Numbered from the stretch's first letter, positions 1 to 8,524 are shown. The stretch: 64,000 nucleotides of DNA from Rhizobium sp. FKL33 (GCF_005222915.1 NZ_STFX01000054.1:45166-109165); one strand, 5' to 3'. Translations and numbers: made by a program. The notes: generated by a model from the letters alone, not told the origin.

Positions 1-901
1 CTGCCGCCGCCGCCTCGAATTTGGCGATGCGCTTGCCGCCGGTGATGTAGTCGGTGACATAGACGGGGATGTCGTGGGCGAGGAAGTCGCGTTTGAGGAT
101 GCGGATCGTGTCTTCGTCGGGGCGGAAGCGGTTGTTTTCGTCTTTGTCGCCGCGGAAATACAGGTCTTCGATGGCGATGCCGCCGATGGATGAATAGTAG
201 TCGGCGATCTCGTCGCGATAGGCTTTGCCTCCGTCCTTCAGCGCGTCGATGATCCAGGCGCCGTTCTGCGGGATGACGAAGAAATCGTCGTTTTTCTCGC
301 GGGCGTGGTCGGTCATGTCCTTGATGAACTCGACCATGCGGTCGGCGGCCTGGGTGTCGTTTTTGGGGTCGCCGGGACGGCGATCGGATTTTTTGACTTC
401 CGAACCCCAGAAGTAATAGGCGTCGACGATATCGAGATAGGCGGCGTCGAAACCGGATTTGACGATTTTGTCGAGATCGCCGCTGCGCTTATCGTTGAAG
501 AGGATGTTCTGCCAGTCCTCGTCCCAATAGCGGACCTTGCGGCTTTCCGGCCAGTCGGGATTGACGGGGCCCAGCCAGTCGGGGGCGTCGGCGGTGAGTT
601 TGCCGGTCGCCTTGCCGGTGGTCGTCCAGTCCTTGTCCCAGTAGTCGCGGAAATCGCTGGCTTCGCCGATGGAGATGTAGGAGGCGACGAGGCGGCGGCC
701 GTCGGGGCCGTCCTGCATGGCGGATACATCCTTGCGGGAAAAGCGGGTGGCGTCGGTTCCGTCGCGGGTGGCGTCGATCACCAGCATGTCATGCGGCTCA
801 TCGGCGAGCGCCGTGACCGACAGCGGCCCGTTGCGGCCCTGGAGCTGGTAGCCCCAATTGTCGACCTCGACCCATCCGTCGCGCGTCTTGTAGCGGGGCA
901 T
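1..901 (-). CDS. TM1410/MJ1477-family putative glycoside hydrolase, C-terminus cut by window edge
   Basis: The frame stays open from the start at 901 to the left edge, so 300 N-terminal residues are visible. Recognisable family segments are ASYISIGEASDFRDYW (about residues 73-88), YLDIVDAYYFWGSE (about 158-171) and a later VIPQNGAW, typical of the TM1410/GH114-like TIM-barrel proteins related to endo-alpha-1,4-polygalactosaminidases. ATG 901 is preceded by AGAAGGAG at good spacing; an in-frame ATG at 907 overlaps that site and is less likely. I see no signal peptide, which is unusual for a family usually thought to act on extracellular polymers. The acidic residues of the YLDIVDAY segment are candidate catalytic or substrate-binding positions. 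Substrate unknown; the family call is by motif recognition. Confidence 0.72.
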   Translation of the reverse strand, partial: MPRYKTRDGWVEVDNWGYQLQGRNGPLSVTALADEPHDMLVIDATRDGTDATRFSRKDVSAMQDGPDGRRLVASYISIGEASDFRDYWDKDWTTTGKATGKLTADAPDWLGPVNPDWPESRKVRYWDEDWQNILFNDKRSGDLDKIVKSGFDAAYLDIVDAYYFWGSEVKKSDRRPGDPKNDTQAADRMVEFIKDMTDHAREKNDDFFVIPQNGAWIIDALKDGGKAYRDEIADYYSSIGGIAIEDLYFRGDKDENNRFRPDEDTIRILKRDFLAHDIPVYVTDYITGGKRIAKFEAAAA

Positions 902-1218
902 CGGCATCTCCTTCTGAAAGCGAAACTATCCGATTCCCGGAGGTTTTCCATCTGTTCCGGCGCGTTTGGCGGCCGGCGGCTGGGCCAGCCGCGCCGCCCT
1001 GTCAACTAAATCTTTCGGAGGCTCGAAACTTTTCCATAGGCTGAACGTTATCTGAACGAAGCATTCAGCGGCGCTTCAAGGCTCATCGGTTCTAATGAAC
1101 GCAGATGAGAGGGAATGTCCGGATCACAGCCGGTGTTCCCCAGGAAACAGCCAAGCGCCGCCTGAAGGGTCATAACCATGACCAAGCGGACACACGGTCT
1201 GACGGAAGGACAAACGAG
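902..1218. other. Intergenic region between divergent genes
   Basis: No coding sequence is supported here. A possible extracytoplasmic stress (EcfG-type, GGAAC-N16/17-CGTT) promoter facing right is GGAAT (from about 1112), 17 bases, then TGTT, with one mismatch in each half. A good ribosome-binding site GGAAGGA lies at the right end in front of the small membrane gene. The promoter reading is weak. Confidence 0.3.
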
Positions 1219-1356
1219 ATGATGTACATGACGCTCACAGTAATGGCAGGCCTGATCACGGTCATGTTCGTGGCGACGGCCGTGTCGTCGATCGTGACCT
1301 CCATCTGCGAGAACGACGCGTCCCGCCGCGCAGCCCTTCGCCGCGCCGCTTTCTGA
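1219..1356 (+). CDS. 45-residue hypothetical membrane peptide
   Basis: A short frame starts at tandem ATGs (1219/1222) about seven bases after GGAAGGA. It encodes one hydrophobic segment (about residues 3-27, MYMTLTVMAGLITVMFVATA then VSSIVTSIC), followed by a basic tail rich in Arg and Ala. That is the form of a single-pass small membrane protein with a cytoplasmic positive end. The frame is open further upstream to 1105 but without a ribosome-binding site, so the short form is preferred. No family is recognised. It stands alone between the divergent glycosidase-like gene and the GT41 gene. A genuine small gene is plausible from the RBS and the hydrophobicity pattern, not proven. Confidence 0.45.
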   Translation: MMYMTLTVMAGLITVMFVATAVSSIVTSICENDASRRAALRRAAF

Positions 1357-1516
1357 AGACCCAACTGACCTCCTCCCCCCCGAGCGCGGGTGCGTTCCCC
1401 TCCCCGCATCACCCGCGCTTTTCTTGACCGGACGGCCATCCCCTGCCCGTCCGGTCATTTTTTTGTCTGCTCGACGGCCCGCAGTGTAGGATCGCGGCCA
1501 CCGAATCGAGCACCGC

Positions 1517-3415
1517 ATGCGTCCAGATCTCATCGCCCTTCTCAACGCCGTCAGAGAGTTGCAGCACGCCGGCGCCCATGCCGAGGTGGTGGCGACGCTG
1601 GCCGACCTGCCCGAAGCCAACCGGGAGCCGGCGCTGATGGGGGCTCTCGCCGCAAGCCTCGCCAAAACCGGCAGGCTGGCGGAGGCGGGCCGGATCTACG
1701 AGCGGATGGCTCATCTGGCGCCCGACAAAGCGGAGCCATTCCGGCTCCTGGCCTGCCAGCTGTTTCTGCAGGCCGGCGCGGGCGAGGATCTGGGCCGCAT
1801 CGCCCCTGAAATCGCAGCTATGCCGGCGCTCGAACCTGGTCTGGCCATGGCGCTGGCTCGCGCCCTGCAGGCCCGGAAGATGCTGACGGCAGCGCCCGCT
1901 CTGCTCGACAGGCTCGATGCGGCGAAGCCCGACCAGGCCTTCTTCAAGGCCAATACGCTCAAGGCGCTCGGCCGACCCGAGGCGGCCCGCGACTGCCTGA
2001 AGACGGCTCTCGCGCACAATCCCGAAGATGTGCTGCTGACCGTGGAACTGATGGCCTCGGCGCGCAGCATGATGGATTTCGAAGCGATGCGGCGTTTCGA
2101 TGCGTTGATGAGCGAGCCGATGACGCCGTTCGCAAAAGCGGTGTTCACCCATCAGGCGGCGCTCGACCGGCTCTACTGGCTCGATGATCCCGACAGGCAA
2201 AGCCTGCCTTCGGCGGATGAATTGCGGCTGCGGCAATCTGCAAAGGCCAGCGGCGAAGCGCCGACGCGCCGGAACATCGGCGCCGAGGGCAAGATCCGCA
2301 TCGGCTATCTCAGCGACGAATTCGGCAACTATATCGTCTTCGACGTGATGGAGCCTGTCTATCTCGCCCATGACCGGGAGCATTTCGAGATCAGGCTGTT
2401 CGGCTATGGCCCGCGGATGGTGGCGGACAAGCGGCTGGGCGAACTTCAGGCAGACTATGTCGATCTCGCCGGGCTCGACGACGGGGCGGCGGCGGCGCGC
2501 ATCGACGCAGAAGGCGTCGACATTCTCGTCGATCTCAAAGGCTTCACCAGCGGCGCCCGGCTCAACATCGCCCGGCTCAGCGGCGCGCCTCTCAAGGCGG
2601 TCTATCTCGGCTATCCCTCGACCGTGCCGGGGGCGGATTTCGATTACGCCATCACCGACCGACTGGTGACGCCGGACAGCGCCAAGCCGCATTATCGCGA
2701 AAAGCTCTGCCGCCTGCCGGAGACGCAGATGCCGAACCGCGGCTTCGACCCCGCCGGCATCCAGCCTGTCCGGCGCGCCGATGCCGGCCTGCCCGAAGAA
2801 AAAGTGATCCTCGGCGCCTTCAACGCGCCCCGGAAAATGACGCCGAGACTGTTCGAACTGTGGATGGAAATTATGCGCGGCGCGCCGGAGGCGGTTCTCT
2901 GGATGCTGTGCCGTAATCGCGAGGCGCAGCGATCGCTGCTCTCCGAGGCGGAACGGCAGGGCGTGGCGGGCGAGCGGATCGTCTTCATCGGCGAGCCCGC
3001 GCCGCATCCCGTCTATCTCGGTCAGATCGCGCTCGCCGATCTCGCGCTCGACACGACGCCTTACAACGGCCACTCGACCAGCGCCGATATTCTGCGAGCA
3101 GGCGCGCCGCTCGTCACCACGCGGGGACAATCCTATCATTCTCGCGTCAGCTGGGCGTTGCTCAGGCTTGCCGGCTGCGAGGAGCTGGCGGCGGAGACGG
3201 AGCGGGATTACGTGCGTCTGGCGCTGGAGCTGATCGGCGACGCCAATAAGCGGGCACATTATCGGTCAAAGCTCGAGGCGGCGCGGCTGACCTCGCCGCT
3301 GTTCGATCCCGCCAGGATGACGCGGCATCTGGAGACCGCCTATCGGATGATGGCCGAGCGGGCGCGGTTGGGGCTGCCGCCCGAGCATCTCGATGTTCCG
3401 GCGCTGCCGCGCTGA
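1517..3415 (+). CDS. GT41 (SPINDLY/OGT-like) glycosyltransferase with N-terminal TPR-like helices
   Basis: The 632-residue protein has an alanine-rich, TPR-like helical N-terminus (about 1-200) and a C-terminal GT41 catalytic region starting near residue 259 (KIRIGYLSDEF). The UDP-binding end is well kept: YLGYPST, GAFNAPRKMTP with the expected lysine, and DTTPYNGHSTSADILRAG near 511-530, matching the H-[ST]-T...D pattern of O-GlcNAc transferases. The N-terminal catalytic motif is altered: the position of the candidate acceptor-side histidine (human OGT His498, in GNHPTSH) reads GNYIVFDV, with Tyr272. The family transfers GlcNAc or related sugars to Ser/Thr of proteins; the acceptor here is unknown. 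It is convergent with the exporter gene, whose stop lies two bases away. Cytoplasmic, with no membrane segment seen. Confidence 0.85.
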   Translation: MRPDLIALLNAVRELQHAGAHAEVVATLADLPEANREPALMGALAASLAKTGRLAEAGRIYERMAHLAPDKAEPFRLLACQLFLQAGAGEDLGRIAPEIAAMPALEPGLAMALARALQARKMLTAAPALLDRLDAAKPDQAFFKANTLKALGRPEAARDCLKTALAHNPEDVLLTVELMASARSMMDFEAMRRFDALMSEPMTPFAKAVFTHQAALDRLYWLDDPDRQSLPSADELRLRQSAKASGEAPTRRNIGAEGKIRIGYLSDEFGNYIVFDVMEPVYLAHDREHFEIRLFGYGPRMVADKRLGELQADYVDLAGLDDGAAAARIDAEGVDILVDLKGFTSGARLNIARLSGAPLKAVYLGYPSTVPGADFDYAITDRLVTPDSAKPHYREKLCRLPETQMPNRGFDPAGIQPVRRADAGLPEEKVILGAFNAPRKMTPRLFELWMEIMRGAPEAVLWMLCRNREAQRSLLSEAERQGVAGERIVFIGEPAPHPVYLGQIALADLALDTTPYNGHSTSADILRAGAPLVTTRGQSYHSRVSWALLRLAGCEELAAETERDYVRLALELIGDANKRAHYRSKLEAARLTSPLFDPARMTRHLETAYRMMAERARLGLPPEHLDVPALPR

Positions 3416-3417
3416 AT

Positions 3418-4026
3418 TTAGCGACCGGCGACAAGACTGATGGCGATCGTCCACATCACCACGCCGATCGCCGCGTCGAGCACGCGCCAGGCCTGCGGAC
3501 GGGCAAAGAGCGGGCGCAACAGCCGCGCGCCATAACCGAGCGAGAAAAAGAAAGCGAAGGAGGCCGACGCCGCGCCGAGACCGAAGACATGTTCGGCCCC
3601 CTCGTAACGGGTGGATATTGGGCCCAACAGCATGACCGTGTCGAGATAGACATGCGGATTGAGCCAGGTGAGCGCGAGGCAGGTGATGAGCGTGGGCCAG
3701 AGCGGGCGCGTCATTCCCTGCTCGGCCAGAAGCGCAGCCCCGCCGCGCCAGGCGGAAAGAAAGCTGCGGGCGCCATACCAGAGGAGAAACAGCGCGCCGC
3801 CGATGCGCATCGCCGGGTCGAGCCAGGGCATCACCGTCGACACCAGCCGGAAACCGCTGACCCCCAGTGTGATCAGCGCGGCGTCGGACACAGCGCAGGC
3901 CAGACAGACGGCGAAGACATGCTCCCGGAGCAGGCCCTGGCGGAGCACGAAAGCGTTTTGCGCGCCGATGGCGACGATCAGGCCGAGGCCTGCGCCGAAG
4001 CCGGTGAAGAAGATGGGAAATGTCAT
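3418..4026 (-). CDS. LysE/ArgO-family basic amino-acid exporter
   Basis: This 202-residue integral membrane protein has the LysE fold pattern: an N-terminal GFGAGLGLIVAIGAQNAFVL segment, a middle TWLNPHVYLDTVMLLG segment, and about six hydrophobic helices. The family exports L-lysine and/or L-arginine from the cytoplasm. It is divergent from an ArgP/LysG-type LysR regulator across a 91-bp AT-rich interval, the classical lysE-lysG arrangement, which supports regulator-dependent induction by intracellular basic amino acids. Length is normal for the family. Choosing between lysE and argO needs phylogeny. Confidence 0.9.
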   Translation of the reverse strand: MTFPIFFTGFGAGLGLIVAIGAQNAFVLRQGLLREHVFAVCLACAVSDAALITLGVSGFRLVSTVMPWLDPAMRIGGALFLLWYGARSFLSAWRGGAALLAEQGMTRPLWPTLITCLALTWLNPHVYLDTVMLLGPISTRYEGAEHVFGLGAASASFAFFFSLGYGARLLRPLFARPQAWRVLDAAIGVVMWTIAISLVAGR

Positions 4027-4117
4027 GCGCGCTCCTCTCGGGTCACGGTTCGCTAGCGCGGATACGGGATTTAGGCTAGTTAAATACTCTAACGTGAATT
4101 AAGCAGAGCTAATCCCA
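4027..4117. promoter_or_regulatory. Divergent lysE/argP-type control region
   Basis: A 91-bp AT-rich interval separates the exporter and its LysR regulator. It contains several T-N11-A-like half-sites (around GCTAGTTAAATACTCTAACG), as expected for a LysR operator overlapping both promoters. Exact -10/-35 boxes cannot be fixed by eye. Confidence 0.5.
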
Positions 4118-5032
4118 ATGATCGACTATGCTTCGCTGCGCGCGGTGGCCGCGGTCGCCGAAACCGGCAGTTTCGAAAAGGCGGCGCGCATTCTGAACGT
4201 CACGCCGTCTGCGGTGTCGCAGCGGGTGAAACAGCTTGAGGACCGGATCGGCGCAGCGCTGATCGCCCGCGGCAATCCCTGCGCGGCGACCGAGAAAGGC
4301 GCCTGGCTCTGCCGGCACATGCAGCATGTCAGCCTGCTCGAGCATGAACTGTTCCGCGAACTCCCAGCGCTGGACGACGGCGACAAGACGGCGGGGCGGG
4401 CCACGGTGGCGGTGGCTGTCAACGCCGACAGTCTCGGCTCCTGGTTCCTGCCGGCGGCGGCGCGGTTTTCCGACCGGACCGGACATTTGCTCAACATCAC
4501 CGTCGACGACCAGGACCACACCGCCGAATGGCTGAAGCGCGGACAGGTGCTGGCCGCCGTCACCAGTCTGGAGAGGCCCGTCTCGGGCTGCCGCGCTTTT
4601 CATCTCGGCGCTTTGCGCTACAGGGCGACGGCGAGCCCGGCTTTCATCGCCCGGCATTTCCCGGGTGGCGTCTCCGCCGAAGCGCTGGCGCAGGCCCCGT
4701 CGTTGACCTTCAACCAGAAAGACCGGCTGCAGGAACACTGGGCGAAGGCCGCCCTCGGCAGCGATGCGGCATTGTCAGGCCACTGGCTGCCCTCGACGCA
4801 GGCCTTTGTCGAGGCCTGCCTCTTGGGACTCGGCTGGGGCATGAACCCGGATCTGCTGGTGCGCGATCATCTCGCCGCCGGACGCCTCGTCGAACTCGTT
4901 CCCGGCGCCCATCTCGACATTCCCCTCACCTGGCAGATCAATCGTCTGGCGGCCGATCAGCTGACGCAACTCACCGCTGCAGTGACGGAGGCCGGAAAGG
5001 CCTGCCTCGAACCTGCCAAAAGGCAAATATAA
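4118..5032 (+). CDS. LysR-family regulator, ArgP/LysG type
   Basis: The 304-residue LysR protein has an N-terminal winged helix-turn-helix (about 1-60; SFEKAARILNVTPSAVSQRV) with the ArgP-like opening MIDYASLRAVAAVAETGSFE, followed by a periplasmic-binding-like effector domain. The effector part includes the ArgP-family feature WLKRGQVLAAVTSLERPVSGC. ArgP/LysG senses lysine and arginine and activates the exporter gene. It is divergent from lysE/argO, which strongly supports that role. The ribosome-binding site is weak. LysR family membership is certain; ArgP type is inferred from sequence and context. Confidence 0.9.
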   Translation: MIDYASLRAVAAVAETGSFEKAARILNVTPSAVSQRVKQLEDRIGAALIARGNPCAATEKGAWLCRHMQHVSLLEHELFRELPALDDGDKTAGRATVAVAVNADSLGSWFLPAAARFSDRTGHLLNITVDDQDHTAEWLKRGQVLAAVTSLERPVSGCRAFHLGALRYRATASPAFIARHFPGGVSAEALAQAPSLTFNQKDRLQEHWAKAALGSDAALSGHWLPSTQAFVEACLLGLGWGMNPDLLVRDHLAAGRLVELVPGAHLDIPLTWQINRLAADQLTQLTAAVTEAGKACLEPAKRQI

Positions 5033-5142
5033 ATAGTATTACTTATACTTAACCCCTCAGAATTAAGGTTAACAAAACCTTCACATTGCGAATTTTCTCT
5101 CTATATAGGATAGCATTCCGCAAGGAATACGGGAGGAAACGG

Positions 5143-5358
5143 ATGTCCAGCCACGCAGCTCAATACAGCGCCACCCTGAAATTCAACGGCGTCGCCGCCG
5201 ACGCCAGCCGGATCGAGGCGCGCATGGTCGAACTCGGCATGGACCGCGAGGCGTTCCACATCTCTCTGGGCTCGGAAGACAGCGCCAGCATCCATTTCTG
5301 GGAGCCGGATCAGGACGAAGCCCAGCGCGTGCTGCAGAAGATTCTGGAGCTGCAGTAA
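5143..5358 (+). CDS. 71-residue hypothetical protein
   Basis: A small acidic protein of 71 residues with alternating strand and helix character: an N-terminal beta-like segment YSATLKFNGV, a helix around SRIEARMVELG and a C-terminal helix QRVLQKILELQ. The ATG at 5143 follows GGGAGG at seven bases; a longer in-frame reading to 5086 has no RBS. Upstream is a plausible promoter, TTCACA, 17 bases, ATATAG (about 5079-5107), and an inverted repeat AAGGTT-N5-AACCTT just before it. No family is recognised; there is no signal peptide or membrane segment. It precedes a LysR gene on the same strand by 73 bp. Confidence 0.6.
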   Translation: MSSHAAQYSATLKFNGVAADASRIEARMVELGMDREAFHISLGSEDSASIHFWEPDQDEAQRVLQKILELQ

Positions 5359-5431
5359 GCTCCGCTCAGATCCCGTCGGAGGGCTTCCGCTAAATTGCGC
5401 CTTCAGGGGCGATGTGCTTTAACCTCGCCCC

Positions 5432-6340
5432 ATGGCTTTCACGCTCAGACAATTGCAGTATTTCATCGCCGTCGCCGAACAGGGCACTGTGTCGGGGGCG
5501 GCGCAGATGTTGTCGATCTCGCAATCCTCGATCACCGAGGCGATCAAGGAACTCGAAAGCGATCTGGGCGTGGCGCTGTTCGAGCGGCATTCGCGCGGGC
5601 TGACGATCACGCATAACGGCCATCAGTTCCTGCGCCATGCGACAAACATTCTCTCGCAGGTGTCGGACGCCCGGCGGGCTTTCTCCGAACAGAAGCAGGA
5701 TGTCTCCGGCGCGCTCAATCTCGGCGTCACCTCGCTGGTGGCGGGCTATGTGCTGTCGGATCTTCTCCGGCGCTACAGGCGCGCCTATCCGGGCGTCGAC
5801 GTCACCGCCATGGAGGACAACGGCTCCTATCTCGAGCATCTCCTGGTCGGCGGCGAGTTGGATATTGCGGTGATGACGATTTCCAACCTGCGCGATCGCA
5901 TGGCGTTGCAGGCGGAGATCATCGAGACCTCGCCCTATCGCCTCTGGCTACCGATGGGACACAAACTCGGCGGCGCCGACATCATTTCGGTGAAGGACAT
6001 CGCCCAGGAACCGCTGATCATGCTGACGGTGGACGAAATCGAGGAAAACACCGGCAAGCTGCTGACGGCGCTGGGCGCCAAGCCGCATGTGGCTTTCCGC
6101 ACGCGATCGGTGGAAGCTGTGCGCAGCCTGGTGGCGACCGGCGCCGGCATTGCGCTTTTGCCGGATCTCGTCTATCGGCCCTGGTCACTGGAAGGCGACA
6201 GGATCGAAAGCCGCGATGTCTCGGGCGCGTTGCCGGTGGTTCAGGTCGGGCTGGTCTGGCGCAGAGGCTCGTCGCTGCCGACCGCCGCGCGGGAATTCCT
6301 GCGGATCGCCGAGACGGCGCGGGCGGTCCGCGAGCGATGA
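5432..6340 (+). CDS. LysR-family transcriptional regulator
   Basis: This 302-residue protein has the LysR helix-turn-helix at residues 1-60 (TVSGAAQMLSISQSSITEAI, then ELESDLGVALFERHSRGL) and a substrate-binding-like effector domain resembling CysB/CynR-type regulators. It is not divergent from any enzyme gene: the 71-residue gene lies upstream in the same direction, and the DUF1127 gene converges with it ten bases downstream. Its target cannot be inferred from context. Length and architecture are normal. Confidence 0.88.
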   Translation: MAFTLRQLQYFIAVAEQGTVSGAAQMLSISQSSITEAIKELESDLGVALFERHSRGLTITHNGHQFLRHATNILSQVSDARRAFSEQKQDVSGALNLGVTSLVAGYVLSDLLRRYRRAYPGVDVTAMEDNGSYLEHLLVGGELDIAVMTISNLRDRMALQAEIIETSPYRLWLPMGHKLGGADIISVKDIAQEPLIMLTVDEIEENTGKLLTALGAKPHVAFRTRSVEAVRSLVATGAGIALLPDLVYRPWSLEGDRIESRDVSGALPVVQVGLVWRRGSSLPTAAREFLRIAETARAVRER

Positions 6341-6350
6341 TCGCCTGGCG

Positions 6351-6581
6351 TCAGAGACCGGGCGCGGTGCCGCGCTGCGGAAAATCGGTCTCTGCCGCGA
6401 AACGCGGATCGACGCCGATATCGGCGAGCAGATGCGCCGGCAGGCGGCGCAATTCCGCCGGCAGTTCCGGCGCGGCTGCGGAAGGCTCGCGGGCCGCAAA
6501 GAAAGCCGCGACATGGTGGAAGGCCTTGCGCCAGTCGAGAGCGACATGGCCGGCATGGTGGGTGGCGAAAGAGGTCGACAT
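6351..6581 (-). CDS. DUF1127-type small protein
   Basis: A 76-residue protein ending in the DUF1127-like block ELRRLPAHLLADIGVDPRF, with an Arg/Ala-rich start. ATG 6581 is used because TGGAG sits seven bases upstream; ATG 6593 and TTG 6596 in the same frame lack a site. DUF1127 proteins are common in alphaproteobacteria, and some members affect RNA turnover or phosphate and carbon homeostasis; the role here is unknown. It is divergent from a GcvA-like LysR regulator across 119 bp that contains an inverted repeat, suggesting control by that regulator. Confidence 0.7.
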   Translation of the reverse strand: MSTSFATHHAGHVALDWRKAFHHVAAFFAAREPSAAAPELPAELRRLPAHLLADIGVDPRFAAETDFPQRGTAPGL

Positions 6582-6589
6582 AACCGGCT

Positions 6590-6621
6590 CCATCAAGTTT
6601 TTCTTTAAGTTGATTTGATGG
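6590..6621. promoter_or_regulatory. Nested inverted repeats, candidate LysR operator
   Basis: CCATCAA (6590-6596) and TTGATGG (6615-6621) form a perfect 7-bp inverted repeat. Nested inside is ATCAA (6592-6596)/TTGAT (6610-6614). They sit between the divergent DUF1127 and LysR genes, where an autoregulatory LysR site is expected. They also fall in the DUF1127 leader and could form an RNA hairpin. Confidence 0.4.
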
Positions 6622-6700
6622 TTTAGTTATGACGCATTGACCTCCATAAGAGAAACGAGTAATTCTCATTATAATTTCAAGCATTTTTTGAAGGTACCGC

Positions 6701-7618
6701 ATGCGAGCAGCACCTGGCGCCCGCGCCCTGAGAACGCTGGTGGCGGCGGGCCATCATCTCAATTTCACCCGCGCGGCCGACGAACTCGGCTTGACGCCGG
6801 CGGCAGTGAGCTACCAGATCAAGGAAATCGAGGACCAGGTCGGCGCGCAGCTCTTCGTGCGCACCAGCCGGTCCATCCGCCTCACCGAAGCCGGCGCCAT
6901 CATGTATGACGCGGCCAAGGAGGCGATCGACGTTCTCGAAAAGGCGGTGTCGCGGGCGCGCAAGAAGGCGCGCGGCGCAGACTATCTGCGCGTCACCGTC
7001 GATCCGCAATTCGCCACCAAATGGCTGATGCGGCGCGTCGACCAGTTCCGCAAGCGGCATCCGGAAATCGAACTTCGTTTCGACGTGTCCTATGAAGTGC
7101 GCGACTTCGATCTCGACGACGTCGATGTCGCCATTCGCTACGGGCCGGGAAAATATCCGGCCCTGGCCGCGCATCGGCTGTTCGACAATGTCATCGTGCC
7201 GGTCTGCAGCCCGCGCCTGCTCGCCTCGGGCAAGCCGCTGCAAAAACCCAGCGATCTGCAAATGCACACGCTTGCCCATATCGAATGGTCGCGGCCGGGC
7301 GTGACCTGGCCGAACTGGCGCATGTGGATGGCCGCCGCGGGCGTCGCCGATTTCGACGACAGCCGCACCATCGTGTTCGGCACCTCGACGGATGCGGTGG
7401 AGGCGGCCATCGCCGGCGAGGCGGTGGCGCTCGCCGATTTCGCCATGGTGGCGGCGGATCTGTCGGAAGGCAAGCTGATCCGGCCATTCGAGCTCAGCAT
7501 CCGCGCGCCGTCGGAATACGCCTATTTCCTCGTCTATCCGCAACAGAACGGCGGCGATGCGCGCATCACCGCGTTCCGCGAATGGCTTATCGAGGAAGCG
7601 CGGCAGATGAAGCTCTGA
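6701..7618 (+). CDS. LysR-family regulator, GcvA-like
   Basis: The 305-residue protein has a GcvA/AmpR-type LysR helix-turn-helix (about 8-68; NFTRAADELGLTPAAVSYQI, then GAQLFVRTSRSIRLTEAG) and the typical effector-domain signature DFDLDDVDVAIRYGPG. GcvA-like regulators control varied loci, and the rhizobial ones are numerous. The divergent partner is the DUF1127 gene, a plausible target. It converges with the SDR gene, whose stop is 15 bases away. Start 6701 has only a weak AAGG upstream. Confidence 0.87.
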   Translation: MRAAPGARALRTLVAAGHHLNFTRAADELGLTPAAVSYQIKEIEDQVGAQLFVRTSRSIRLTEAGAIMYDAAKEAIDVLEKAVSRARKKARGADYLRVTVDPQFATKWLMRRVDQFRKRHPEIELRFDVSYEVRDFDLDDVDVAIRYGPGKYPALAAHRLFDNVIVPVCSPRLLASGKPLQKPSDLQMHTLAHIEWSRPGVTWPNWRMWMAAAGVADFDDSRTIVFGTSTDAVEAAIAGEAVALADFAMVAADLSEGKLIRPFELSIRAPSEYAYFLVYPQQNGGDARITAFREWLIEEARQMKL

Positions 7619-7633
7619 CGCGCCCTGCCCGGT

Positions 7634-8455
7634 TCAGAGCGGCGCAGCCGGATGCGGCGAGCCGTCATAGGCGCCCCAGATCGACTGGTCGAGGCAGATA
7701 ACCGAACCGGTCATCAAGCCTGATTCCGCCGAGCAGAGATAGACGCAGGCGCGCGCCACTTCCTGCGGATCGACCAGACGGCCGAAGGGCTGGCCGGCGG
7801 CGGCCTTTTCCAGCCAGTCGGCGGGCGCGCCGTGGAATTCGCGCTGGATTCGGTCCTCGCCCTCCGACGCCATCCAGCCGATATTGAGGCCATTGACGCG
7901 GATGCGGTTGCGCAGAACGGCATAGGCCGTGTTCTTGGTCAGCGTTTCCAGCGCGCCCTTGGAGGCGCAGTAAGCGGCGAGGAAGGGCTGGCCAGCCATG
8001 GCCGACATGGAGCCGATGTTGACGATCGAGCCTTCGGTGCGTTCACGGCGCATCAGGCCGATCGCCTCCTGCATCAGAAAGAACGGCGCTCGCACATTGA
8101 TGGCGAACATGCGGTCGAACAATTCGGGGCTGGTGTCGAGGATCGTGCCGCGATCGGTGATGGCGGCGGCGTTGACCAGGCAATCGATGCGGCCGAATTC
8201 CTGATCGGCGCGGGCGATCACGGCGCGGGCGTCCTCCACCTTTTCAAGGTCGGCGGGCTGATAGACGGTGCGGACGCCGGTCGCGGTCTCGATGTCGCGC
8301 GCATTGGCTTCGCCTTTGGCCTCGTTGCGGCCGCAGATCACCAGTCCCTCGGCGCCGCGTTCGGCAAAAAGCCGGGCCACGGTGGCTCCCAGTCCCTGCG
8401 TTCCGCCTGTGATGACGGCAATCTTGCCCGCAAGACGGGCGGCGTTCTCGATCAT
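7634..8455 (-). CDS. SDR-family NAD(P)-dependent oxidoreductase
   Basis: This 273-residue classical short-chain dehydrogenase has the cofactor motif GGTQGLG near residue 17, the structural NAAA motif, and the catalytic Ser-Tyr-Lys set ([18 protein letters not shown]). ATG 8455 follows GGAGG. It lies 255 bp downstream of the phytanoyl-CoA dioxygenase-like gene on the same strand, with a strong palindrome between, so the two may be only partly co-transcribed. Substrate unknown; together with the dioxygenase and the LacI regulator it suggests a small catabolic locus. Confidence 0.88.
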   Translation of the reverse strand: MIENAARLAGKIAVITGGTQGLGATVARLFAERGAEGLVICGRNEAKGEANARDIETATGVRTVYQPADLEKVEDARAVIARADQEFGRIDCLVNAAAITDRGTILDTSPELFDRMFAINVRAPFFLMQEAIGLMRRERTEGSIVNIGSMSAMAGQPFLAAYCASKGALETLTKNTAYAVLRNRIRVNGLNIGWMASEGEDRIQREFHGAPADWLEKAAAGQPFGRLVDPQEVARACVYLCSAESGLMTGSVICLDQSIWGAYDGSPHPAAPL

Positions 8456-8500
8456 GGATCCTCCTTCATCACCATGCGGTGATATAGTACAAAACGAAGA

Positions 8501-8524
8501 ACCCTCCCCGGCGCCGGGGAGGGT
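8501..8524. terminator. Perfect GC-rich palindrome between dioxygenase and SDR genes
   Basis: ACCCTCCCCG and CGGGGAGGGT pair around GCGC. CTTTAT follows on the plus strand and TCTTCGTTTT on the minus strand. It is likely a terminator or attenuator after the dioxygenase gene and before the SDR gene. Confidence 0.6.

Noticed and set aside
1409-3259. 616-codon minus-strand frame opposite the GT41 gene
   Set aside because: Shadow of the GC3-rich codons of a well-supported gene; rich in Arg, His and Gln with no recognisable domain.
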